Of a stretch of 64,000 nt of DNA, positions 24,889 to 32,748 are shown piece after piece. The notes under the pieces were generated by a model. That model saw only the letters and a program-made list of their open reading frames with translations. It had not been told where the DNA came from and searched no databases. A program made the position numbers and the translations under genes. The stretch comes from an uncultured Gammaproteobacteria bacterium. GTDB taxonomy: Bacteria > Pseudomonadota > Gammaproteobacteria > Eutrophobiales > Eutrophobiaceae. The DNA is taken from positions 1,983,501 to 2,047,500 of the forward strand of contig CALSRS010000001.1 in NCBI GenBank assembly GCA_943788815.1, in the 5' to 3' direction. Every line of letters begins with the position of its first letter. Positions within the stretch are counted from its first letter, which is position 1.

Positions 24889-26001
24889 ATGGCAATGAAT
24901 TCCTATAAATTAATAAATCCAATAGCCTACAGGCAACTCTTCAGATATATCTATAGCATGCTTGGATTGCTGTTCCTATTGATTGCGCCGGTCCAGGCCC
25001 AATATATGCACGACGGGGAACTGATATTAAGAATGGGTGATGTGTCAGCCAATAAATTTCCGTTTATCCTGGCCAAAGATCAAGGGATGTATAAAAAAAA
25101 CGGGCTTAACGTCGTACCGAAATTCTCTCCGGGTTCTGTAGCAACCATCAACAAGAGTGGGATAGAAGTCGCACCTGAAAACATATACGACCCTGACGAT
25201 AAAACCATCGAATTTACACTTTATGTTGGAGGTTCTGGGCCGATGATCGCCAGAGTCATGCGTACACCCGATGCGGAGCCACCGACTGAACGAGTAGTCC
25301 TTGGTACCACCCATCACGTATCACGTTGGCGCATATTTAGCGGCCCTGAAATCAAGTCTCTGGAAGATCTTAAAGGTAAACGCCTGGGTTTTTCTGGTGT
25401 GGGTGCTGTCAGTCATAACTACTGGTTAAATTTCGTGGAGCATATGGGTTGGGACCCGCATACCGATGTCACTTTAGTGGGTGGAACACTTAATGTGGAT
25501 TCATTAAAGGAAGGAAAAATTGATGCACTGATGGGTCCCGAGCTGCATGGCACTATGGCTCTGATGAATGACTTTCCTATGCTCGCCGATTTGGGGGATT
25601 ATGGATTTCCTGTTGCTGGTTCCGCCCTGCAGGTGAACCGAAAGTGGTATGAGAAAAATCCTGAGGCTGCAAAAGCTTTTGTTAAAACTGGCGTAGAGGC
25701 CATTGCCTTTATGAAATTAAACAAGGCGGAAGCCGAGAAAACCATGATTAAATGGTATGGCATGAAGAACCAGGAAGCACGTGACCTTTTTTATACTGAA
25801 CTTTTGAAAATGGACTCCAAGCCTTACCCGCCATATAAAGGCACCAAGATGATTATGCAGTTCTATGGCGGCTGGGACGCTCGTACAAAGTTTAAGCCGG
25901 AAGATTTTTACGACGATACCATCATCAAGGAGCTGGATGAAAGTGGCTATATCGATAGCCTGTATCCAGGTGGGAAAGCTCCTGCACAACCAGATCAATA
26001 G
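24889..26001 (+). CDS. exported NMT1/THI5- or SsuA-like solute-binding protein
   Basis: A 370-residue protein with a signal peptide ending PVQAQ near residue 38. The periplasmic binding-protein fold of the NMT1/TauA/SsuA type is visible: KFPFILAKDQGMYKKNGLN near 58, LEDLKGKRLGFSGVGAVSH near 158, LNVDSLKEGKIDALMGPELH near 205 and the interdomain VNRKWYEKNPEAAKAF. Such proteins feed ABC importers of sulfonates, nitrate, pyrimidines or aromatic acids, but no permease or ATPase gene is present here. It may serve a distant importer or bind ligand for a different purpose. It is followed after 24 bases by the MmgE/PrpD gene, so the two form an operon. Confidence 0.82.
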   Translation: MAMNSYKLINPIAYRQLFRYIYSMLGLLFLLIAPVQAQYMHDGELILRMGDVSANKFPFILAKDQGMYKKNGLNVVPKFSPGSVATINKSGIEVAPENIYDPDDKTIEFTLYVGGSGPMIARVMRTPDAEPPTERVVLGTTHHVSRWRIFSGPEIKSLEDLKGKRLGFSGVGAVSHNYWLNFVEHMGWDPHTDVTLVGGTLNVDSLKEGKIDALMGPELHGTMALMNDFPMLADLGDYGFPVAGSALQVNRKWYEKNPEAAKAFVKTGVEAIAFMKLNKAEAEKTMIKWYGMKNQEARDLFYTELLKMDSKPYPPYKGTKMIMQFYGGWDARTKFKPEDFYDDTIIKELDESGYIDSLYPGGKAPAQPDQ

Positions 26002-26025
26002 CAACTAGAATCTCAAGGGGTCAAC

Positions 26026-27531
26026 ATGAGCTGGAGCCGAGTTCAACGCCGGGATTTTCTGAAAAGCTGGGGTGTTGGGGCAGCAGCGTTTGCATTACCA
26101 AAATTTTCTCTCGCCCAGGATATGGCAAATGATCCATCAGCAATAGGTCATGGCAATACCACCGTGGCCGAGGATATGGGTCAGTGGATTGCGGCGCTAA
26201 ACTATGAAGACCTGCCAACCGCGGTTGTCGAAAAGGCCAAGCGGCTTCTGCTCGACACAGTGGGATGTGCCTTAGGTGGGTTTAATGCGGAGCCGGTAAG
26301 GTTTGCACAGGAAACGGTTTTCCTTAAGGGGGGGCATCCTCAATCAACCCTGATTGGACTGGGTCGCAAGGTCTCCGCGGACCAGGCCGCGTTCATCAAC
26401 GGTATGGCTATACGCTATCTTGATTTTAACGACTACACACCTCCTGGAGGTCATCCCAGTATCAATCTCGCACCAGCATTAGCGGTGGCGGAGATGCAAA
26501 ACCTCACAGGGAAAGATCTGTTGCTCGCTATAATTATCGGTCACGAAATCTATGTGCGGATGCGAGAGGCTACCATCGGCGACGACTGGAGCGATGGCTT
26601 TGACATGGGGACTGTTCCACTTAATTACACATCAGCAGCATTGTCTGCCAAATTATTTGGGCTTGATGGGAATGGGATTGCCAATGCCATGGCGATTGCC
26701 GGGGCGCATGGTAATACCCTGGCCGAAGTTCGCCGAGGTGGGATGCTCAGTGGTGGAAGCATGACTCCATCAAAAGGGACTGCCGGTCCCATGGCGGTTC
26801 GCAATGGGACGTTTGCCGCGATGATGGCAAAGCAAGGGATGACTTATCCGCTTACCATTTTTGAAGGGGCATATGGTTTTAAGAATTATGTTACCCGAAG
26901 ATTGGATGAAGACACGCTTCGTAATAGAAGCGGTGATTTTAAGGTCTTGTTAAGTATGACCAAGCTGTGGCCATGTCACAAATATTGTCAGGGTCCTGTT
27001 GCCGCAGCAGTTGAAGTCTATGAGCAAGGTGTAAGAGCAGAGGATATTGAGAGCGTTGATTTATATCTCAGTGAGATGGGGATTGAAAATCAGCAGGTAT
27101 ATAACGTCAGTGAAATCACCGTGCGCGAGCATGCCGATCATAATATGCCGTACTACACGTCCAGGGCATTACTGGATGGTAACGTTACCGATCATGATTT
27201 TGATCCTGAACGCTTTCGTGAACCTCAAGTGTTGGACATGATGAAGCGAGTTAACTTAAAGTTAAATCCCGATCTGGATGACCACGTTGAGAATTGGGAT
27301 GCGGTCAAAATCGAAGTAAAACTTCGTAATGGTGAGGTACATAAGGCCGATGTATTCGATCCACCAGGTTCCCTGGAGAATCCCCCAACTGACGATATGC
27401 TGGTGAAGAAATTCATGGGATTGGCACAAGGGCCTTTAGGTAGAGAAAAAGCAGAGAAGGCCGTTGATACTATCCTTAATGTAGACCAGATAAGCGATCT
27501 TGGTCGACTGATGAGTATGCTTACAACCTAG
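26026..27531 (+). CDS. Tat-exported MmgE/PrpD family protein
   Basis: A 501-residue protein. Residues 6-32 form a twin-arginine signal (QRRDFLKSWGVGAAAF, ending SLAQ). The family body follows: KRLLLDTVGCALGGF near 68, FINGMAIRYLDFNDY near 122, GHEIYVRMREA, MTKLWPCHKYCQGPVAAAVE near 310 and the C-terminal LDMMKRVNLKLNPD and VFDPPGSLENPP. Family members are 2-methylcitrate dehydratase, cis-aconitate decarboxylase and an epimerase of iminodisuccinate, all normally cytoplasmic. The exported form suggests dehydration or isomerisation of a di- or tricarboxylic acid in the periplasm. It is cotranscribed with the solute-binding protein. A copy of its last 361 bases occurs at 30161-30521. Confidence 0.87.
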   Translation: MSWSRVQRRDFLKSWGVGAAAFALPKFSLAQDMANDPSAIGHGNTTVAEDMGQWIAALNYEDLPTAVVEKAKRLLLDTVGCALGGFNAEPVRFAQETVFLKGGHPQSTLIGLGRKVSADQAAFINGMAIRYLDFNDYTPPGGHPSINLAPALAVAEMQNLTGKDLLLAIIIGHEIYVRMREATIGDDWSDGFDMGTVPLNYTSAALSAKLFGLDGNGIANAMAIAGAHGNTLAEVRRGGMLSGGSMTPSKGTAGPMAVRNGTFAAMMAKQGMTYPLTIFEGAYGFKNYVTRRLDEDTLRNRSGDFKVLLSMTKLWPCHKYCQGPVAAAVEVYEQGVRAEDIESVDLYLSEMGIENQQVYNVSEITVREHADHNMPYYTSRALLDGNVTDHDFDPERFREPQVLDMMKRVNLKLNPDLDDHVENWDAVKIEVKLRNGEVHKADVFDPPGSLENPPTDDMLVKKFMGLAQGPLGREKAEKAVDTILNVDQISDLGRLMSMLTT

Positions 27532-27643
27532 TAATAACGATTTGTTTTTTTTGGGTTGTAAAGATTAAGAGTATCCTTCATCAGAAATTAGCTCCGTTTT
27601 TTTTAATTCACGGTAAAAACAAACAGACGGATTGGTGATAATA

Positions 27644-30085
27644 ATGAGCACAAGACCTGATCTTTTCTTTCGATTATTAATGAACAGTTGTCTTGGTCTA
27701 ATGATATTGGGCCATGTAACTAATGCAATCGCCCAGGCGCCTATAATTCAGCCTGGCGCACCGGGAGAACCTTCACGGAATCTTTCTTCGGATGAAGCTA
27801 TTGAGATCGCAGTAACCAGCTATTCGCCGGACGACGTGGTATTTATGCAGGACATGATCCCACACCATCACCAGGCCATTTTGATGGCCGAACTGGCAGC
27901 AGATCGGACCAATAATCCGGATCTGGTCGACCTGGCTGGCCGTATCAACGGCTCACAGCAGGATGAAATCGAATTTATGCAAACGTGGTTACGTGAGCGT
28001 GGTGAACAAGTACCTGAACCAACCGCGCACGATGCAATGCATACCGACCACAAGATGGCTGGAATGGCGACACCGGAGCAGATGGCCGAATTGGCTAACG
28101 CGGATGGCACAGACTTTGATCAATTGTTCCTCACGTTGATGATCACTCACCACGAGGGTGCCGTCACCATGGTGGAAGAACTCGATGATAAACCAGGTTC
28201 CGCATATGATCCGGTGCTTTACGAGTTCACCAGTGACATCGACAATGATCAAACGGCAGAGATCGAGCGAATGAACTCTCTGTTGATTGGTTTATCTTCT
28301 GATCCCCGTGCCGGTTTGTCCCCAGGTTTTGATGATGCTGGTGAGGCGATACTAAACCTGGAACTGATGGTGTCCTTGCCCAGGCCACCGGGATTTTTTG
28401 ATCCAAATAACCCCGTCGGACTTCCCATGGAAAAACCGGAAGACGAAGAAGATTCCGGTGATGATGAAGACGAGGAAGACAAGGCCAAGGTCACCGAACC
28501 GCAAGAGCGTTATCCATTATTAAGTTTTTCCAATACAGACATGGCCTTTAGTAGAGACGTACTGGTGACCGGTAGTTACCATGGCTTTAACATTTACCGC
28601 CTGGAGGGCAATGGAATCCCGAATCAAATCAGCTCGGTAGTATGCCCCGGGGGGCAAGGGGACGTCTCTGTGGTGGGTGATCTTTTAATCATGTCTGTCC
28701 AGGATACCCGGGGAAGATTGGACTGTGGGCTTGAGGGAATAGATGAGGACGTGAGCGAAGAACGCTTCCGTGGTATTCGTATTTTTGACATCAGTGACCT
28801 GACCCGCCCGATACAAGTAGGTGCGGTACAGACCTGTCGCGGTTCACACACGCATTCAGTTGTCGCAGGGCCAACACAAGACGGCAAGATCATTGTTTAC
28901 AATTCTGGCACCTCATCCATCCGCGAGGATGAGGAACTGGAAGGTTGCTACGACGATACGCCAGGGGATTATCGTACTGCTCTTTTTCGCATAGATGTCA
29001 TTGAGATCCCCATTGATGATCCATCAAAATCACGCATTGTTCATAGTCCTGCAGTGTTTGCAGATCCTCAGGACGGTACCCTGGCCGGATTGTGGCGTGG
29101 TGGTGACCATGGCGATGATACTCAGGAGACCAACCAGACAAACCAGTGCCACGACATCACCGTCTTTCCTGAAGCCGGGATTGCCGCCGGGGCATGTTCA
29201 GGCAACGGTATTTTGTTTGATATCTCTGATCCGCTAGATCCACAACGTATGGATGTGGTCGTCGATACGGGTTTTGCCTATTGGCACTCTGCAACCTTTA
29301 ATAATGATGGCACCAAGGTCCTGTTTACCGACGAATGGGGTGGTGGTAGTCGGGCGCGCTGCCGTGCTCACGACCCACTTGACTGGGGTGCAGACGCTTT
29401 TTACGACATAATTGATGGCAAGCTAGAGTTTCGTAGTCACTTCAAGATGCCGGCACCACAGATGGACCAGGAAAATTGCGTGGCACATAACGGGTCAATT
29501 ATTCCGGTCCCGGGGCGCGACATCTTCGTACAGGCCTGGTATCAAGGTGGCGTCTCAGTCATTGATTTTACGGATTCAGCCAAGCCGGTAGAAATTGCGT
29601 TTTTTGATCGAGGTCCTATACACGAGGAACATCTTATCTCAGGTGGTTACTGGTCTACCTACTGGTACAAGGGTCGAATTTATGGAACGGAAATCGCTCG
29701 CGGTTTGGATGTGTTAAGACTTGTGCCCAGCGAGTACCTGTCTGTCAATGAGATCACTGCTGCGGAGCTGGCCAATCAGGGTGGTGTATTTAACCCACAG
29801 CAACAGTTCAGTGTTACTTGGCCAAGTGAGCCAGTTGTAGCCAGGGCGTACCTCGATCAACTACAGCGTGGCACAGAACTAAGGGAATCAGTCATTGACG
29901 ACATCACAGATGCCCTCGACCGTGCCGAATCACACTTTCAAAGTGGTGCGCTCAATAATGATCTTGCTACCATATTAACGTCCTTAGCAAGGGATATAGG
30001 TAGAGGAAACCGAGATGCAATTATGTACAAGTCCCGGACAGGTCTGGCCAGAACGCTGGATGAGCTTGCAGGTAGGCTACGTTAA
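27644..30085 (+). CDS. secreted DUF305-LVIVD fusion protein
   Basis: An 813-residue protein. I start at ATG 27644, 6 bases after GGTG; the frame could begin at a TTG at 27632. Signal peptide to AIAQ near residue 31. The DUF305 domain follows at about 50-210: FMQDMIPHHHQAILMAELA and LMITHHEGAVTMVEEL give the two His-rich metal-type helices. Then an acidic linker near 268-288 (DEEDSGDDEDEEDKAK). The second half is a beta-propeller of LVIVD type, with IRIFDISDLTRPIQVGAV, ILFDISDPLDPQRMDVV and VSVIDFTDSAKPVEIAFF. A helical tail ends the protein. DUF305 domains are often near copper or metal-stress genes. The fusion of both parts is seen directly; function is unknown. Confidence 0.82.
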   Translation: MSTRPDLFFRLLMNSCLGLMILGHVTNAIAQAPIIQPGAPGEPSRNLSSDEAIEIAVTSYSPDDVVFMQDMIPHHHQAILMAELAADRTNNPDLVDLAGRINGSQQDEIEFMQTWLRERGEQVPEPTAHDAMHTDHKMAGMATPEQMAELANADGTDFDQLFLTLMITHHEGAVTMVEELDDKPGSAYDPVLYEFTSDIDNDQTAEIERMNSLLIGLSSDPRAGLSPGFDDAGEAILNLELMVSLPRPPGFFDPNNPVGLPMEKPEDEEDSGDDEDEEDKAKVTEPQERYPLLSFSNTDMAFSRDVLVTGSYHGFNIYRLEGNGIPNQISSVVCPGGQGDVSVVGDLLIMSVQDTRGRLDCGLEGIDEDVSEERFRGIRIFDISDLTRPIQVGAVQTCRGSHTHSVVAGPTQDGKIIVYNSGTSSIREDEELEGCYDDTPGDYRTALFRIDVIEIPIDDPSKSRIVHSPAVFADPQDGTLAGLWRGGDHGDDTQETNQTNQCHDITVFPEAGIAAGACSGNGILFDISDPLDPQRMDVVVDTGFAYWHSATFNNDGTKVLFTDEWGGGSRARCRAHDPLDWGADAFYDIIDGKLEFRSHFKMPAPQMDQENCVAHNGSIIPVPGRDIFVQAWYQGGVSVIDFTDSAKPVEIAFFDRGPIHEEHLISGGYWSTYWYKGRIYGTEIARGLDVLRLVPSEYLSVNEITAAELANQGGVFNPQQQFSVTWPSEPVVARAYLDQLQRGTELRESVIDDITDALDRAESHFQSGALNNDLATILTSLARDIGRGNRDAIMYKSRTGLARTLDELAGRLR

Positions 30086-30100
30086 CGATCATGAGTCGTC

Positions 30101-30120
30101 ATTCTGGCGAATGCCAGAAT
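30101..30120. repeat. REP-like palindrome ATTCTGGC-GAAT-GCCAGAAT
   Basis: Perfect 8-base arms around GAAT. It lies 15 bases after the DUF305-LVIVD gene and 40 bases before the MmgE/PrpD fragment, at the junction of that duplicated piece. Confidence 0.8.
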
Positions 30121-30160
30121 CTAATAATATAAGTCGTACACATGATAGACGTTTGTATTA

Positions 30161-30521
30161 ACTGGATGGTAACGTCACCGAGCATGATTTTGATCCTGAA
30201 CGCTTTCGTGAACCACAAGTGTTGGAGATGATGAAGCGAGTGAACTTAAAGTTGAATCCTGATCTGGATGACCACATCGAGAACTGGGATGCAGTCAAAC
30301 TCGAAGTAAAACTTCGTAATGGTAAGGTACATAAGACCGATGTGTTCGATCCACCAGGTTCCCTGGAAAACCCACCGACTGAGGACATGTTGATAAAGAA
30401 ATTCATGGGCTTGGCACAAGGGCCATTAGGTCAGGCAAAAGCGGAGAAGGCTGTTGATACTATCCTCAATGTTGATCAGTTAGCCGACCTTGGTCAAGTG
30501 ATGAGCATACTCACGTCCTAG
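30161..30521 (+). pseudogene. 3' fragment of a second MmgE/PrpD gene
   Basis: This 361-base stretch aligns without gaps to 27171-27531, the end of the intact MmgE/PrpD gene, including its stop codon. It encodes about 119 residues from LDGNVTEHDFDPERF to MSILTS; I count about 17 mostly conservative differences by eye. An in-frame TAA at 30159-30161 and the loss of similarity upstream show that the first three-quarters are missing. There is no RBS before the GTG at 30219, so expression is unlikely. The frame is still open, which suggests recent truncation or a conserved short product. The fusion-protein gene lies exactly between the two copies. Confidence 0.85.
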
Positions 30522-30719
30522 TATGGAGGGTTAAGGTGGTCGGGGTGATTTTATAAAACACTCCGGCATTTTTTATTTATCACTCATAGATTGAGCCCTG
30601 CTTTCTCACCGGGGCATAAAGTATTCGATTTTCATCTATTTTTCACTTTCTGGTCACCGGGTATTCACATGTCGTGATTCAATATTACAAGCTCAAAACA
30701 TACCATAGGAGATAAAGTA

Positions 30720-31202
30720 ATGTTAAATCTGAAGAAAATGTTTGTTGTTGCAATTACAGCCATGATGTTGAATCTGCCAGCGAAGGCAATGCAATCAGAC
30801 ATAGTAGATACGGCTGTCAGTGCTGGCTCCTTCAACACACTGGTTGCTGCGGTTAAGGCAGCCGGCCTCGTGGATACACTTAAAGGTGAAGGCCCGTTTA
30901 CTGTTTTTGCCCCCACCGATGAGGCATTTGCTGCTTTGCCAGCCGGTACCGTCGAGGACCTGTTGAAACCAGAAAACAAGGATAAACTCGTGTCAATCCT
31001 CACTTACCATGTAGTTCCTGGTAAAGTCATGAGCACTGACCTGTCGGGCAAAACTCTTGATGTGTCCACTGTCCAGGGCTCATCGGTGAAGATCGATGCA
31101 ATGGCCGGAGTTAAAGTCGACAATGCAACAGTCACGGCTGCTGACATTGAGGCCAGTAATGGCGTCATCCATGTAATCGATACTGTCATTATCCCGATGT
31201 AA
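30720..31202 (+). CDS. secreted fasciclin (FAS1) domain protein
   Basis: A 160-residue protein with a signal peptide (1-22, MLNLKKM to PAKA). One FAS1 domain follows: [40 protein letters not shown] near 58-77, [15 protein letters not shown] and [18 protein letters not shown] at the C-terminus. FAS1 proteins mediate adhesion or act as periplasmic/cell-surface binding domains; single-domain exported forms are common in marine and photosynthetic Proteobacteria. AGGAG lies 9 bases before the ATG. An intrinsic terminator follows at 31230. Confidence 0.93.
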   Translation: MLNLKKMFVVAITAMMLNLPAKAMQSDIVDTAVSAGSFNTLVAAVKAAGLVDTLKGEGPFTVFAPTDEAFAALPAGTVEDLLKPENKDKLVSILTYHVVPGKVMSTDLSGKTLDVSTVQGSSVKIDAMAGVKVDNATVTAADIEASNGVIHVIDTVIIPM

Positions 31203-31229
31203 GAGAGCCTTCTCTCTCGACTACTACTA

Positions 31230-31257
31230 AGCGGAAAATACCATTTCCGCTTTTTTA
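31230..31257 (+). terminator. intrinsic terminator after the fasciclin gene
   Basis: AAGCGGAAA (31230-31238) pairs with TTTCCGCTT (31245-31253), followed by TTTT. Stem, short loop and U-tract are all present. Confidence 0.85.
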
Positions 31258-31258
31258 G

Positions 31259-31305
31259 GGTCAGAGTAGAATTTTATACTGATATATAAATTTTCTACTC
31301 TGGCC
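31259..31305. repeat. hairpin of the GGGTCAGAGTA family
   Basis: AGGGTCAGAGTAGAATTT pairs with AAATTTTCTACTCTGGCCT with few mismatches. It sits directly after a complete intrinsic terminator, so a termination role would be redundant; this favours an inserted element. Confidence 0.7.
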
Positions 31306-31339
31306 TGAAATTTTTACAAATAAATCATGGAGAAAGAAT

Positions 31340-31813
31340 ATGAAGATTGATATAGGTATATCAGAATCCAGCCGCCAAGAGATTGCAGAAGGTTTGTCTC
31401 GCCTGCTGGCTGACAGTTATACGTTGTATTTAAAGACGCACAATTTCCACTGGAACGTAACAGGACCGATGTTTACTACCCTGCACACGATGTTTGAGGA
31501 AGAATATACAGAACTGGCAGTGGCTGTGGATGATATTGCCGAGCGAATCCGTGCCCTGGGTGTGTTTGCCCCCGGCTCATACAAGGAGTTTGGCGAGCTT
31601 TCCAGTATTAAAGAGGAGACTTCCGTCCCTCCCGCGAAAGATATGATCAAGCAGTTGGTGGAAGGCCACGAAGCAGTGGCGAAAACGGCGAGGTCGGTTT
31701 TTCCTTCAACAGAGGAGGCAAACGATGAATCCACCGCCGATCTGTTGACACAACGTATGCAAGTACATGAAAAAACTGCATGGATGTTGAGAAGCCTGCT
31801 CGACGATGAGTAA
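31340..31813 (+). CDS. Dps family ferritin-like protein
   Basis: A 157-residue four-helix protein. The Dps ferroxidase pattern is seen in [19 protein letters not shown] near 31-49 and [20 protein letters not shown] near 57-76. The length is typical, and the short N-terminal tail lacks many Lys, so DNA binding is uncertain. Dps proteins store iron using hydrogen peroxide and protect DNA. GGAG lies 8 bases before ATG. A katG fragment begins three bases after its stop, consistent with a former dps-katG oxidative-stress locus. Confidence 0.88.
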   Translation: MKIDIGISESSRQEIAEGLSRLLADSYTLYLKTHNFHWNVTGPMFTTLHTMFEEEYTELAVAVDDIAERIRALGVFAPGSYKEFGELSSIKEETSVPPAKDMIKQLVEGHEAVAKTARSVFPSTEEANDESTADLLTQRMQVHEKTAWMLRSLLDDE

Positions 31814-31815
31814 CT

Positions 31816-32131
31816 AAAGAAGCTGCCGGTATTGAGGAGCAGGTGTTCGGTTGGATAAACACAATGGACAAAGGAAAAGGCGTGGAAACGATTACCAGCG
31901 TCCTTGTAGCTGCCTGCCCGACCAATCCTATACAGTGGGACAATGATTACTTTGATATCCTGTTTAAATAGGACTGGGAGTTGACCAAGAGCCCCGTCGT
32001 AGAGTCACCCTCCAATGATGTCTACCGCTGATATCGCCCTGAAAGCAGATCCTGATTATGAAAAGATCTCGCGACGCTTCTATGAAAATCTGGATGAATT
32101 TGCCAATGCCTTCGCCAGGACCTGGAAAAAT
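31816..32131 (+). pseudogene. decayed internal fragment of a catalase-peroxidase (katG) gene
   Basis: Translated, this reads [12 protein letters not shown], then [15 protein letters not shown], an in-frame TAG, DWELTKSP, a deletion of about 20 codons with a frame change, then [19 protein letters not shown] and [18 protein letters not shown]. Each piece matches KatG encoded at 58551 ([59 protein letters not shown]), roughly residues 290-420 of 744. Start and end of the gene are missing. It follows dps directly. A frame starting at 32015 is only the tail of this remnant running into unrelated sequence. Confidence 0.9.
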
Positions 32132-32158
32132 TCCATATCCAGTACGGCTGGTTGCATT

Positions 32159-32542
32159 TCATTCAGTACCGAGCTGGTACGGGCAAACCTCGGCAGGCCC
32201 TCGGGGGTGATAGTTATTTGTCAACACGATGGCCTCTGTCGGGGTATCGATAAAGTTCTTGTCCAAAATACCATTTTCATTTGTATCATGATAACCAGGC
32301 ACTGTAATACGACCAGTACCAACATTAGCTATGAGGTAATTCCCATCATCGTTAATCGGAAATCTTGCCTCCCTAATCGGATCTCTAATATCACTGATTG
32401 CATAAACAGAATTGTATGCCTGGAATACCATTAATCGTCAGCAGGCGAATTAAATAGGTGGATATTCAATTCAGCAGATTTGGCTGTCATAGACAATGTG
32501 GAAAGAATAATCAGTAAAAAGTTTTCACACGCTGGGCTTCAT
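32159..32542 (-). pseudogene. broken DUF2141-like secreted protein gene
   Basis: On the minus strand, an ATG at 32542 (frame shifted by one) precedes a signal-peptide-like stretch FLLIILSTLSMTAKSAELN and IHLFNSPADD, then a stop. From 32431 another frame continues with [12 protein letters not shown] and then [17 protein letters not shown] and [13 protein letters not shown]. The HDxNxNGxLDxNF...PxEA pattern is that of the DUF2141 family, small exported proteins of unknown function. The two frames and the abrupt end at the katG fragment show a pseudogene. The 200 bases upstream (32546-32748) hold nothing I recognise. Confidence 0.65.
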
Positions 32543-32748
32543 GAAATTTAAATTCATCCAAATAGAGATACATATAATATGAAATTACGTGATTAAAAAA
32601 TCCTGCAAGAGATTCAAGCTGACAGTGAATTTGATTTTCAGTCAGGAGTCCTTTCATCTGAACTACAGGTTAAATATTGATATCATTGCCAGTCTTGTAA
32701 ATTAAAGGCCCTTGAAAACCACATAAAATATATACAAGAAATGAATGG

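Noticed and set aside
32015-32434. 139-codon ORF starting [15 protein letters not shown]
   Set aside because: Only the first 39 residues match KatG; the rest is antisense to the DUF2141-like remnant. Treated as two pseudogenes instead.
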